Assembly (NCBI GenBank): GCA_033239125.1
Contig: BSWB01000003.1
Coordinates: forward strand, 29,775,001-29,839,000
Source: Fagopyrum homotropicum
Taxonomy: Eukaryota > Streptophyta > Magnoliopsida > Caryophyllales > Polygonaceae
DNA length: 64,000 nucleotides
Direction: 5' to 3'
The position numbers were made by a program, and so were the translations under genes. Below the pieces are notes generated by a model. It saw nothing but the letters and a program-made list of their open reading frames with translations. It had not been told where the DNA came from and made no database searches. Below are positions 33,917-46,119 of this stretch, one piece after another; within the stretch, counting starts at the first letter, position 1, and every line of letters begins with the position of its first letter.

Positions 33917-35382
33917 GGATAAAAGTAAAGTTCGGGATCTTCAGAAAAGGGTGTGTTGGGGTTCGATTAGAACTGACTAGTTAATTTATATCAGAATATA
34001 ATTACTATTCAGTATTCATCGTACGAAATTATTAAATGACAACAAATCAGTCATGCTAATATATGAAATTTGAAATTCAACATAAATGAGATATGATTTT
34101 ATTTCTTAGAAAGCTAGGGATTTAAAAAAATTGGTCAAGGGATATCTAACCTATTTTACCCAAAAATCAATTAGACCGTATTCTTTGAAGTTAAGAAAAT
34201 TGTTGGAGAAAGTTGTTTACGAACAAAAAGAAATTGTATAACAATATAGTGTAGCTTAATTATTTTTAAAATGAAATTCTAATATTTTAAATATGAACAT
34301 TAGACAATACATTAAAGATATGGAGATCTTTTGATTTATAACTGAATAGAAAATGAAAAAAAGAAGTAAAAAGTTTGGCCATGTATATTGTATATCTATT
34401 CGATCATTCGAAATTTAAAAATAAAATTGTAATTCTGAAACACCTCAAATAACACCCGCACAAACTATAGAGTTGGATAAATTATTGTTTTGTATTATAC
34501 TTTTCAACTTTTTAAAGTATTTATATTACAATGTTTTTAATTTTGTAAAGTGAAAGGGATGTGATGACATTTGGGCTCGTTTGGAAGCACCGGGAATCAT
34601 TTTCGGTAACGGAATGATTCCGAATTAATCAAAAACTATGTTTAGTTAAACACATAAAAGTAATCTCATTCCTTCTATTTCCTTTCTCTACCCTTATTCG
34701 ATTTCATTCCGTTTTCATTCCACCGCTCCAATCAAACGGGCACACTTATTTAGTCGGATAAATTATTGATTTGTACAGTGACTTATGAGTGTGGCCACGA
34801 GGGAGGCAATAATTGACGATCAAATTGAAAAAGAAGAGGAAACCTGATTGTTGTATTGCGTGCATGTAGGACCTATAATTATGAAAATGAGGATTTTAAA
34901 ACAACCCAAACTAACCAAAATTATAGCAAATGTACAAATATATTGCGTTAAAATTTGTATGATTGAATAATGATAGCAAATGTACAAATAATAGAAAGAA
35001 ATTAATCAGAAAAAGCATGTTTGATCAAAGATAGCAAATGTACAAATATAAATAGCTTTAAAAGTTGTATGATTTTTTTTTTTAAATAATTGGCCAAATA
35101 GGCCTTGGTAACAAACCTGCATCAGAAGAAGGTAACAGACCTATATGTGGAACTTTATTTCATTCTAATAGACAGACTCGTAAACAAAGTGCAGCAACCA
35201 ACCACCTGAATCAAAAACAAAAAGAAGTTTCAGGTATGTGGAGATCAGAGAAGACATACTTTTTTAACCTCCAATGGATGTCCATGATTAATGTTTCTAT
35301 AATGTATTGCATATGCAAATGTTTAGTTTTAGAAGATCTCTTTTGTGTTCTGTTGAGAACTATTTGAACCATAAGAGAGAAT
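33917..35382. other. Intergenic DNA with a short diverged repeat
   Basis: It is AT-rich with no gene. GATAGCAAATGTACAAATA-type words recur near 34924, 34974 and 35031, about 50-57 bp apart, a small diverged tandem repeat. Confidence 0.55.
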
Positions 35383-36306
35383 ATGTTCTCTGAAAACTAT
35401 GAAAATCTTAACACCCATGAAAAAAACACGTTTTTCCGAATCATAACTCATCGCTCTTTTCTGAATCATATTGAACTAGTTTATGGTATTAAAGATCGTT
35501 TCATGATGATTTTGATTTGTGGTATGTCCACAAAAAGAAAGAACAAACCTACATATATTAAAGCTCTTAAGATTACTAGTAAATTCATCCATTGTCATAA
35601 CTACTGTGATGATAAACCTTGTGTGATCTTCCACCACCGACCAAATTTGATTAACTCCATAATAATCCTTATGTATTTTTCTAGAACAAACAACATCTTA
35701 CTTTGCTACGATATGATTGAGAAAATGGATAGGTTGAACACTGAGGAATGCAGATTAATACGCAATTGGTGTCTTTTGTTTTCTTTCTCGAAAATTTTCA
35801 GGATGAAGAACCCAAGAAAAATGGCGGTTCTTGTACTCAAAAGAAAAAGAGGGACCTTCATGCTACTAATTGTCAAAGAAAAAAGAACTTGTAGTACAGT
35901 AATCGACCCAAGCTCAATTCAGAATTCCTTGAGAAATAGGTCACATCCTCGATTAAGGAACAACTCATTCGTGGAAGATGTGACGATTATGGAGATAAGG
36001 GAGAAGTTGTATGGGAATAATCGTAATTCTAGGAAGATAACAAAGGAAAACATAATATCCGCAATGACTATAACCGGAGGATTGACCGAAAATAAAATAA
36101 GAAGACCTAAGTCTTATATGAGCAACTGGGTGTTGAACACCAATATTATATACTCTCTCCTTTTTGTATGCAGAAATATTAATGAGATGATGTTTTTGCA
36201 AACTATCACAAAGAATGAAGGAACAAGATCGATCTTTTTCGATTTTGAACAAAATCTCCACTTACTCGTGCTACAGTTGGCTGCGTTTGAGAAAAATCAG
36301 CAGTAG
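35383..36306 (+). CDS. Hypothetical ORF of 307 codons, unrecognised
   Basis: A single open frame of 921 bp runs from ATG 35383 to TAG 36304, far longer than others in nearby non-transposon DNA. The product is basic and rich in Ile, Asn, Arg and Lys. An internal basic stretch follows about residue 140 (MKNPRKMAVLVLKRKRG). I see no signal peptide, convincing membrane span or known catalytic motif, and no domain I can name. A splice-acceptor-like TTTTCAG occurs near 35802 inside the frame, so the frame could partly be intron. It may be a host gene, a remnant of an unrecognised mobile element, or a chance ORF in AT-rich DNA. Confidence 0.35.
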   Translation: MFSENYENLNTHEKNTFFRIITHRSFLNHIELVYGIKDRFMMILICGMSTKRKNKPTYIKALKITSKFIHCHNYCDDKPCVIFHHRPNLINSIIILMYFSRTNNILLCYDMIEKMDRLNTEECRLIRNWCLLFSFSKIFRMKNPRKMAVLVLKRKRGTFMLLIVKEKRTCSTVIDPSSIQNSLRNRSHPRLRNNSFVEDVTIMEIREKLYGNNRNSRKITKENIISAMTITGGLTENKIRRPKSYMSNWVLNTNIIYSLLFVCRNINEMMFLQTITKNEGTRSIFFDFEQNLHLLVLQLAAFEKNQQ

Positions 36307-36599
36307 ACTGTTGTCTGTAAGGCAGATGATATATGGTGCTTTGGTAATTCTTGGAATATATGCAATTTATGTGCAAAACTGGACCAACCCCAAAATACCG
36401 GGAGCCGCAGATCGATTCGCTCTGTCAAAAAAGAAAATGTTTTGCTTCCCTAAGCATGGTTTGACCTTGCTAAGAAACTCGTGATCCTACATCTCAAATA
36501 CAAACAAACAAGACGGGGAAACAAGAGCAAATCGAATAGACAATATCCATATTTCATACTTCTAGAATTTCTGGGATGACTTAGCTTTTTGAAAATGTT

Positions 36600-36928
36600 T
36601 CTTGAGTGTGACCTAAACGATTGTCTTGGAAGATGCCGTAGTCACATGCCCTTGTTGATCACGTTGATCATGTTGATCGTGGTTGTTTTCGAGGTCTCCA
36701 AAGATCCTCCATCTAGGTGGGGGCAACGTCGTGTGATTTACATTTCCGCAGGAGGTATGACATCCCCTAAAAAGGTTTCTACCCTCCTGCTTCCCGGCGG
36801 CGAGACACCGTGCTAGTTCTTCTTTCCCGTTCCCTCTCCATGTCTTGTCAGCCTCGAGTGTTTCGTGTCTTCTCCCGAAGGTTTAGTTGTTCCAACTTTT
36901 TGGATCTTTCTCACATTTCTAGTTTGTG
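36600..36928 (+). mobile_element. Probable LINE 3' end, left part
   Basis: The DNA resembles plant L1 3' regions. It continues, after removing the 36934-49567 insertion, into 49573-49700, which contains CTCTCGATACACCAATT, TGTAATCGAGTTTC and a short A-run. The coding part of this LINE is not recognised upstream. Confidence 0.45.
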
Positions 36929-36933
36929 CTTGT
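36929..36933. other. Left target-site duplication CTTGT
   Basis: CTTGT precedes the 5' LTR and recurs at 49568-49572 directly after the 3' LTR. Confidence 0.9.
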
Positions 36934-37433
36934 TGTAATAGGTAGGATTTCCGAATTCTAATTAATGTTTATAAACATAATCGTTGATAGTAATTGACAT
37001 ATAACTCGTGAAGATTTCGCAAGTGATGAGTATGAGTCCCACCGTTATCTTCCTGGCGTAATTTTGGACGTTTGGGGAAATTTTTACGTTTTCCCCTGGG
37101 TAATTATTTGTACCCTCCGGTGTTATTTGGAGCATTTGGGAGATCCAATTAATAAAAATGCAGTTGAGAGAAATGATCAGGACATCGGATATATCCTAGA
37201 TATGAAATAACATGGAGAGGCAAAACGGCCAAAAGAGTCGCTATTTCGTTTTTTAACGGCTAAGAAAGACAGCTTAGGAATACACGTTTTCCGAGGCAGT
37301 TGTGAAATAATTATCCCTACAATATTCCAGATTTAATATTCCAATCTCGATAAGTTTGGAGAAGGACGTTCTACCGCCTTCTGATCGGTTAAAGGATAAT
37401 TATCGACTTTGCTAAAGGATAATTATCGCCTTC

Positions 37434-37444
37434 ACTATAAATAG
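37434..37444 (+). promoter_or_regulatory. TATA box of the Tekay-type 5' LTR
   Basis: CTATAAATAGC follows two direct repeats of GGATAATTATCG that begin about 40 and 20 bp upstream. The repeats hold the palindrome GATAATTATC. The same layout occurs in the 3' LTR (TATA at 46621). It is a plausible U3 promoter and enhancer. Confidence 0.65.
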
Positions 37445-38567
37445 CGGAAAATCCTTTATTAATTCATTTCCTTTCACATTTCCTCGTAAAAGCTCTGATT
37501 TCTCTCAACCTTCAAACTCAGATCTACTCTCCGTTTCTAATCCGATTTCATTTCCGTTTGAGTTTCTGGATTCCTCTCTTCATTCTCTTCATATCGGTAC
37601 CGAGTTTCTGCATTTCCGAGCAGATGAAGGGTTGGTCGAGCATATATGTCACCAGGCAGGTTCCGTCACTCAGATTCCGGTGAATTTGATGTTGTCCATG
37701 CGTAGCCTGCGTCGTTGTGATTCCGAATCTTCTTTCAAATCGTCAATCGGGTTAGTAACGAATAAGTTATGAATTTATTCGTTTTCCGTACTGCGATTTG
37801 ACCTAAATTGACTTTAGGCTTGTCAAAATGGATAATTAGAACTTCCATTATGATCGTTATATTATTCTGGTGATTATGAGTTGTTTGTTTGATGAAATCT
37901 GATGACAGGGGGTTTAGAAATTGCATGCGGGCAAAACGTTATTCTGGCAAAATCTAATTAATTAATTAAAGGTTAATTAATTAAATTAGGATTAGAATTG
38001 AGATTGAGGAATGTTGATTAGATAATACCTTGAGATTTGAGGAATTGTGAGTTATGTTGAGATATTGAGGTTTAGTTGGTTGTGAGGCTTATAGATCGAT
38101 TATGATCCTTATGGATCCCTTGGGTCTAGGTGTGACCTTTTTTATTGATAGGAGTATTAATATCTCTTTCTGCCTTGTTATTAGGCAGTGTCCCTCTCAG
38201 GATTGGAGGTTGATCGTGGTTGTGATTGTACGAGGTTGAGGTAAGTCCGTAGGACTTACTTAGCTACCATCTTTATATTGGGTGTTTGCATGAGTGATGT
38301 GTGCTTTTTATGTTGCTATGATAGCATGTGATGTCGTATATACTGACCTACGTTTTATTGATTGCCCTGTATGCGTGGCTATGATAACCTTTCCCCTTCA
38401 TCCCGCCGTGGAGTCTGGGAGGTTCTCTTGAGACAGGTCAAACCTGGTATATGGGGAGGGCACAACACCACTCCCATAGGGTACACGGGTTGTGTGACCG
38501 ATTCCACTCCAGATGGCTATCATTCTTAGAGGCGAGGATGTATCGGTCCTCGTATCACATATTTTCA

Positions 38568-38569
<2 letters not shown>

Positions 38570-38630
<61 letters not shown>
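38570..38630. repeat. TA microsatellite in the 5' LTR
   Basis: About 30 TA units are uninterrupted. The homologous tract in the 3' LTR is split by a MITE-like insertion. Confidence 0.9.
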
Positions 38631-38633
<3 letters not shown>

Positions 38634-39123
38634 CGATTTGAGTGAATGACTATTATATGAAGATAATAAAATGGGTAAATGTGTGATAGCATGATTATGT
38701 GTTTATCTTTCATGACTTGTGCTAGTGCTTATGCATTACCTTATACATGTATGGTTAGCTAACGGTTTCATACCGTGTTGTAGATGTTTGCAGTATAGGC
38801 GCTGCTGGGTGATCTGGAAAGGTGACAGGCCGAGGACTCTTGTACATTAGGTGGTTGGTTTTGGGGGTTGTTTATGTTTTCCCTCCTACGTGAGGATGAT
38901 GTCTTGTTTTCCCTCCTGTGTGAGGATGTCGTTTCATACTCGGCTATGCTGTTGTTTAACTTTGGTTATACAGTTTATACGATTTGATGTATTTGTTTTT
39001 ATATCTGTCAGTGTCATGTTGTAAGGTCCAGTGAACTTGTTGTCAGGCTAGGGTCAAGATCCATTGTGGGATCCTAGGCCAATGTGACATCCCGAGTCCC
39101 GCGGAATCGGGGTGTTACAGAGT

Positions 39124-39135
39124 TGGTATCAGAGC
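39124..39135 (+). other. Primer-binding site of the Tekay-type element
   Basis: TGGTATCAGAGC, four bases inside the 5' LTR, matches the initiator tRNA-Met type used by chromoviruses. Confidence 0.85.
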
Positions 39136-39399
39136 CTTAGGTTGACAACAATGGCACTTGCTACCTGCAATGAGGTTTGATAGGTACAATAAAAAGAACC
39201 CAAAATGGATCTGACGTTTTCAAAAGGATTTTTGTTTTAAGTGTGGTTTTAGGTTAGAATGTACGAGAAGTCGTCATCTCTGCCATGGAACTCTGCAGCA
39301 TAGATATGTATATATATGTGTATTATGGATTATGTGGATGTGATATATACATATATATCGATACATATGGAATATATTTAGCCTTATAAGATTAGGTGT

Positions 39400-42300
39400 G
39401 TATACTCTGCAAATGACTCAGACTAGAGCAACATCTGTAGTGGAACGAGGTGGGGATATGCCCCCTCTTCCTCCAGTAGTGATAGGTCAGGGACCAATTT
39501 CCGTTGTTGTATCGCCTATAGCAGAGGACAAATATGAAGAGCTTGATTACGTCTCGATGAGTGGACTCGAGTTTTGAGAATATACACACCAAGTATATGA
39601 AGCTGCAAGAGCGGGTAAACTTACACCGAGCTTACCAACATCTGTGGTATCAACTGAAGCTTCCAGATCAAAGAAGAAACAACGGATCGAGCTAGTGAAT
39701 GAGGAAGTAGATCCTTCAAAAGGTAGACAAAGTCTAGCACATTGACATTCGAGTGATCCCCGTTCTACACGGACTGTTGGTGAGATGAGATCTTGTTATA
39801 ACTGTGGGAAGTCTGGACATTAGCGACCAAAGTGTACGAGTCCACCAGTGACTTGCTACACCTGTGGTAGACCAGATCATAGAGATGCCTTCTGTAGGCA
39901 AGGTAGAGTTACATCACAATAGGGATCTTCCCCTGCCAGTGTGGCGGGAGGTGGTCAGAGGACACCTCAGCAGCAAACAAAGTGACAACAGAGAGCTTTA
40001 GATCGTCCTTCTACTCAAGGATCTGTTCCCGGGTCAAATCGAGGTAGAGGTCGTGGTGGAAGTACCACTGATACTAGAGGATCTCAAGGTATAGCCTTTG
40101 AACTGAGAAGTGCAGAGGAGTCACCCGTATCAGTAGCAGAGATGGGACGTTTGTGTCTCAACTATGGCGATCCAGATCATTTGCGCCTTGAGTGTTCCTT
40201 GGCACCGATAGCGTGCTTTACATGTGGTGAACTAGCCCATTTGGGCCCTTTTTATCAGCAAGGTAGTGTTTCTTCTCAGCAAGACCTTCCTCTTTCCGGT
40301 GCAAAAAGAGTAGAAGTGAAGGCTATGGTGATGACCTCAATGATACATGAGAAGCATAGGTCCGAGGTTTGAGTGATGATATACAATTGAGCTGCTGGCG
40401 TTAGCTGTTACAGGTACCATTCTCGTTAATGGTTTACCTAGTGGAGTTTTATTTGATATGGGTGTCATGCACTCTTCACTTTTGATGCATGTATAGATTG
40501 ATTTTAGATACAATAGAGGGTAGACCTTCCATGATAAGGATATCAGTTAGGGGTCTGAGGTACCCGCGAGATATGTGATTGTCTCCTTTATGTAGGGACT
40601 TGTGTATTGCTTGTAGACTTCTTTGTCATGTCATAGGTGCATGAGGAGGTCATTATGTGTATGGATAGGACGGATAGATATCATGTTGTTAGATGTTAAT
40701 TGGAAGACTGTTATAGTCTCTACTGAGATAGATTAGAAAGAGGTCTTCCGAGGTTAAGACCTATGAAGAGACGGGTTTGTCATTAGTGTCATACGGGCAA
40801 CAAGGCTTATAGTACAGGCATGTGATGCCTTCTGACGTTATGTCATGAAGGAGGAAGAGAGTCCAGTCTTGGAAGATATTCTAGTGGTTTATGAGCTTAG
40901 AGACATGTTACTGAACCGTCTGGTTTGCTGCCTCAGTGGAGTGTGAACTTTGATATTGAATTGAAGTGTGGTATGAGATTGATTTGAAAGGCCCCATATC
41001 ATATGTCGCCTGTTGAGATGTTAGAGCTGAAGAGACAACTTGAGGAATGGGTAGATAAGGGCTTCATTCGCCCTAGTGTATTCATAGTGTCATGTTGACA
41101 ACTTGTTGTGACAACTTCAAGAAGCGATTATGTGTTCCAAGACTTCCTTGGGCTCAGGATATCACCAGTAAAGGGGGAGAACAGGATGTGCATAGGATGA
41201 CATTTCGTACCCGTTACGGACACTACGAGTTTGTAGTGATACCATTCGGGCTGACGAATGCCCCGCTACCTCCATGGAGTTGATGAACAATATCTTCCTC
41301 GACTTACTTGATCAGTTTGTGGTAGTATTCATTGATGACATTCTGGTATACTCTCGTAGCAGAGAGGAGCATGCCGGTCATCTGAGGAAAGTTTTACAGA
41401 TTTTGAGGGATAGAGGGTTGTATGCCAAGCTTTCTAAGTGTGAGTTCTGGATGTCTGTGGATTGCTTTTCTAGGCCACATGGTATCTGCCAGTGGGATCA
41501 AGATTGATCCGGCGAAGATGGAGTATGTTGCAACATGAACGATATTGATGAACAGTAAGGAAGTACGTAGTTTTTTCGGCTTAGCCGATTATTACCGACA
41601 CTTTATGGAAGGATCTTCTATGATCACTGTCCACTTACGAGTCTTCTGAGGAAGACTACCAGATTTGTGTGAATTGATCAGTGTGCCTAGAGTTTGAGGA
41701 GTTGAAGAGGCGTTTGACTTCTCCCCTGTTTTGGCACAGCCAGAGGATTCTAATGATTTCGTGGTCTACAATGATGCATCCAAGTTAGGTTTGGGATGTG
41801 CTTTGATGCAGAAGGGCAGAGTGATTGCATATGTGTCTTGCCAGTTAAAGACGTATGAGGAGAACTACCCGACTCATGATTTGGAGTTAGCAGCGGTAGT
41901 TCATGCTTTGAAGATTTGGAGACATTACTTTTATGGTGCTACATTCCAGATCTTCACAGACCATAATAGTCTGAAGTATAGTTTTACGCAGTGGGAATTG
42001 AATAACCGTCAGCGTAGATGGTTTGAGTTAACCTAGGATTTTGACCTCGAGATTTTGACAACAGATTCAGACTGCTTTGGGGACAAGTCTACACTTGACG
42101 ACTACGTTTTACCCCCAGACCGATGGTCAGTCAGAGAGGACCATCTAGACCCTTGAGGATATGTTGCGAGCTGGTGTGTTGGATTTGGACAAGGATGATT
42201 ATATTACCTCCCATTGGTTGAATTCTCATACAACAACAACTGGCATGCATCTATTAGGATGGCCCCTTATGAGGCATTGTATGGGCGTAGATGCCATACA

Positions 42301-42660
42301 CTTTTATGCTGGGATGAACCTAGAAGTACCAGTGGGATAACACCAGAGAAGATTCAAGATGCTATGACTCGAGTAGCACTGTTTAGGAAGAGGATGTTGG
42401 CGGCACAAAGTCGCCAGAAGTCGTATGTAGACAAGTGGCGCCAACCTCTAGAGTTCAGAATAGGAGCTCATGTTTGGCTGAGAGTATCTCTGACGCGAGG
42501 CGTCAGACGTTTTGGCATAAGGGGGGAAGTTGAGTCCCCGATATCTCGGTCCTTTCTAGATACTGAATAGAGTTGGGAAGGCAACATACATAGTAGCTTT
42601 GCCTCCGAGGTTAGAGGGTATTCACCATGTTGTTCACGTGTCTTAGCTAAGGGGTATATA
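39400..42660 (+). pseudogene. Tekay-type gag-pol, heavily decayed
   Basis: Fragments in order: zinc knuckles near 39794-39890 and again at 40151-40262; a protease-like VTGTILVNGLPSGVLFD near 40410, whose catalytic Asp-Ser-Gly reads DMG; RT with TRYGHYEFVVIPFGLTNAP near 41210 and FIDDILVYS near 41330; RNase H (VVYNDASKLGLGCAL near 41762, ending about 42036). The integrase catalytic core is missing. The C-terminal part appears from PQTDGQSERT near 42115 through MAPYEALYGRRC near 42260. No clear chromodomain is left. Many stops and frame shifts make all parts non-functional. Confidence 0.88.
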
Positions 42661-42919
42661 CCGAACCCGAGACGCACTGTGAGTCATGATGATTTTAGTG
42701 GTCGAGGTAGACCACATGTTTGCTGAATATTCTATTGCAGTCTTAGAATGAGGTATAAGACATTTATGTTTGAATAACATTCTTTTTATGAGAGTATAGT
42801 GACCAGGACGAGACCACCTGAGTGACTGAGGATAGTATCCATAGGAACTAATCCGAGTTTATGCAGAGAAGGCTGCACCGTACACTTGCCGAGCAAGCCA
42901 TGGTTGTATATTATTAGAT

Positions 42920-42985
42920 ATATGATGATGTGATTATGTGATTATGTGATTATGTGATTATGTGATTATGTGATTATGTGATATG
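42920..42985. repeat. 8-bp tandem repeat
   Basis: GATTATGT is repeated about seven times in a row, flanked by related GATATGTG words. Confidence 0.85.
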
Positions 42986-43029
42986 TGATGTTCTCTTCCG
43001 TGCTAGATTATTGGTGATCCTAGTGGATC

Positions 43030-43374
43030 TTGTTATGTTAGGGCTAGTTATGTTATGGCTGGAGAAGTTTTACCTCCAAGCCCTCGAGCGATGATTTTAC
43101 CATTGAAGAAGTTCTACCTCCATACCATCGTGTATAGGTCAGCTAGAGATGGATCTACCTTCATGCTGTAGAATGAGATTATGTTTAGTTGGAGATGATA
43201 TTACATCCATGCTTGGGATTTCGGTATAGAGATTTTTGGAGATGTTCTTCCTCCATACGGTCATTTGTGTTTTGGAGATGTGTTTCTGTAACGCCCCGTT
43301 TATTTGGGTGCATTCCGACTTTGTTTTTCTTTTCTCCCTCCTATAGATTAGTTAATAGCTCGAGTTCTTTAAAG

Positions 43375-43437
<63 letters not shown>

Positions 43438-46060
43438 AATATCTTTTCCGGGTATTTTATTATTTTGGTGATACATGTATGTATTTCCGTATTTTATTAA
43501 TTTAATTTGTCAGGAAGTCGGGATTTACCGATCCAGAAAAAAATCTCGTTCCGATCGTTTAATCGAGTTTTGCCTATTCCCTTTTTCTTTTCTTTCTTTT
43601 ATTTTTCTTTTTTCTTTTCTTCTCCTTTATTCCTTTGTCTCTTGCGTGTTATTGGACCACCAGAAGAGCGTCTCCTCGTTCCTCCTTCCGCTGCAGCTTT
43701 CCCCGCTTGGCTAGGGCCGGCCGACCCTTCGCCCTCCTCACCTACAGGCCCAGCGACCCCTCGAACTCCCTCCTTTTGATGATTACCCCTAGCAGCCAGC
43801 CCCTCACTCTCTCCCTCACCATCTCCTTCACGCACCCCTTCATTACCTCTCCTATCTGCATCTCGTTTTTGCCAGCAACACAACCGTCAGCCCCTTGTGC
43901 TCAGAGCAGTGACGACGCCGGCCGGAGCATGTTCGGACGCCGCCGCCACCAACTCAGGACGCCGCCTTGGCCGCTCGCCGGTTCGCTACCGCCGCATCGT
44001 ACCCTCCCCTTTGCACTGTTCGATTGGGACAGTCTGCGGCTAGAGCCATTGCCATCCACGCAGCCGACGAACTCCGACGGGGAGCCACCCTCGCCGCCCC
44101 TGAAGGAGCCTCCACCACCTTCCCCGCCAGGCCGCCGCCGCCAGGCCTTCCCCCTTTCTTTCCTGTAACACGCATCAACAGAAGGTTGAAGATGGGTTGT
44201 GGATTAATTCCAATTTTTGCCCTCCTTTTCTGTTTATTGCAGTTTTGACCCTTCTTTTTGGTTATTGCAGTTTCGTCCCTTCTAAGTTGTGTAATTGCAG
44301 TCTTAACACTCTATATTATCGATATTTACTATTTTTCTTAGGTAATTATTTTTTTCAAGCCAAAAACCTTACGGAAAATCGAGTTTGGTTTCGACCATGT
44401 TGTAAATTGTTTGGATTGCCAGAAAAATTGTTTTTACGAGTTTTATGCTTGTTTTAAAAATGGGTATTCCCTTGGTTCGTTTTATTCGTTAGATCACCGT
44501 TCAAATTTAGCATATAAGCTAAATTTGATTAGCTTTGGTGTTTAGGTCCGGAAGCACCCATTAAAGGACAACAAACCCGTTCTTGACTCTATAGACCGTG
44601 CTTCATCTTGGATCTCGTGTGAGTACCTTCTCCTTCGTTAGTTCGGTAATGGCAGTATAACATGCTAGGTGAATTTAGCATAACGTAGAGCAAATGCCAT
44701 GTACTTAGGATGATCTTTGAGTTTAGAGGTTGGACCTAGCATGCTATAGTTAGGACCTTTTATATATATATCGAGGAATTCTAGATTTTTAGTTAGTTAT
44801 TGATGGTGCCTTGTTCTGGCCAGGAGTTGAGTATCTTCCTGCGGGAAGTTGAGAGATATTGTTGATCGGTTTAGCTTTGGGACGAGGTAAGTCTCCGGAC
44901 TTACTTAGCTCGTATTCCTTGTATTAGCATTGATGTGTGTTTGGTGGTGTGTGTTTATTCTTTATTGTTTATAACAACTAAACCGGAAATAGGACCACCG
45001 ACCTTTATATTATTTTGGCCCAAGTGTATGACAACGGGCGGTGACATCATCTGCCTAGCTCTTGCGAGAGTCTAGGAGGTTCTTGGCGACTAGCCCGTGT
45101 TGGTTAGACGGTCGGAGGCATCCGTACCGTTCCACGCCGGTAAGTAGGGATCGAGGCGGGACCACGGTGGTCTCGTGTCACAAACCTAAGTTGAATTAGA
45201 ACGGGATACGACCTAATAATAACAAAGATAATAAACCGGATTGATGTGCTTTTATGTACGTTGTATGTTTGTGATGAGATTACTTGTGTTTGTGCCTTTC
45301 ACCTTGATTCTAATGCTTCGAATATTAGCTAACGGTTTTATACCGATTGTTGTAGATTGCCTTGCAGGTTAGGAATGCGGCCGAGAGATCCGGAAGAGTG
45401 GGCAGCCGGGGTTCCGTACATTTTAGGATGGGTTGGTTGGAGTCGAGTTTGAGTATTGTTTTTATTGTATGTTGGATGGCGTTTAGTCTTTGGGGTTGTA
45501 TCTTCGGCTGAAGTCCTTTGTTGGATTCTTTCGGGTTTTTCTTTTGATTGCATAAAAATGTATTTCTGTTTTGGCCTTTATTTGTGTCATGTTGCAAGAT
45601 CCGGTGAAATTGTTGTCAGGCTAAGGGTCGGGACCCGTTGTGAGGTCCCAACCCGTAGCGCCCCAAGTCCCGCGGATTCGGGGTGTTACAGTTTCCTCCT
45701 TGATGATGAGTTGGTAGCTGGAGATGTTTTTCCTCCATGCCCTTGTGATGTGAGCCAGTTGGAGGTATATTACCTCCATATTGTTATAGTGATTATAGTT
45801 CTTGGAGATGTTTTCCTCCACGGTGTGATTAAGAATATAGTTGTCACAGATGTTTTACCTTTGTACCTTTGGGATAGTATTAGACTACTGGAGATGTTTT
45901 ACCTCCATGCCTTTGGGATAGCGTTATGATCCTGTTTTCTGGAGTTGATGATTCATCCATGCTTATGTTTTGAGATTATAGATTGTTATAGGTTGATACC
46001 TTTGAACGGAGATGTGATACCTCCGATAGAGACAGTGTTTATACATCGGCGTATGGGTCC
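43030..46060 (+). repeat. Array of short GGAG/CTCC hairpin repeats in the 3' tail, interrupted by the solo LTR
   Basis: About 12 imperfect units of the type GGAGATGTTTTACCTCC followed by ATGCC occur near 43058, 43104, 43142, 43178, 43229, 43271/45691, 45718, 45759, 45801, 45846, 45888, 45931 and 45997. Spacing is about 35-50 bp. In most, GGAG and CTCC can pair around an 8-10-nt loop. The solo LTR (43287-45690) splits one unit. The array lies just before the 3' LTR. Confidence 0.75.
43282..45695 (+). mobile_element. Solo LTR of a second Tekay-type family with TSD GTTTC
   Basis: The LTR itself is 43287-45690 (2,404 bp), from TGTAACGCCCCG to GGGGTGTTACA. GTTTC flanks it on both sides (43282-43286 and 45691-45695). 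It has no internal region, so it arose by LTR-LTR recombination after insertion. It contains a TA microsatellite (about 43376-43435) and a C-rich block (about 43640-44165) that gives long but meaningless ORFs. Confidence 0.92.
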
Positions 46061-46104
46061 GAGAGGATTTGGAAATTGTTCAAGTTTCGGGACGAAACTT
46101 TTTT

Positions 46105-46119
46105 ATAAGGGGTGTGTGA
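46105..46119 (+). other. Possible polypurine tract of the Tekay-type element
   Basis: ATAAGGGGTGTGTGA directly precedes the 3' LTR. It is poor in unbroken purines compared with usual tracts, so the assignment rests mainly on position. Confidence 0.45.

Larger units (their letters stand above)
36934..39119 (+). mobile_element. 5' LTR of the Tekay-type element
   Basis: TGTAATAGGTAGG...GGGGTGTTACA, 2,186 bp. It contains two copies of AAAGGATAATTATCG (near 37391 and 37414) upstream of a TATA box, and a TA microsatellite at about 38570-38630. Confidence 0.9.

Noticed and set aside
43635..44168. 177-codon Pro/Ser-rich ORF and its antisense partners
   Set aside because: It lies wholly inside the solo LTR and is a by-product of the C-rich block; no domain is visible.
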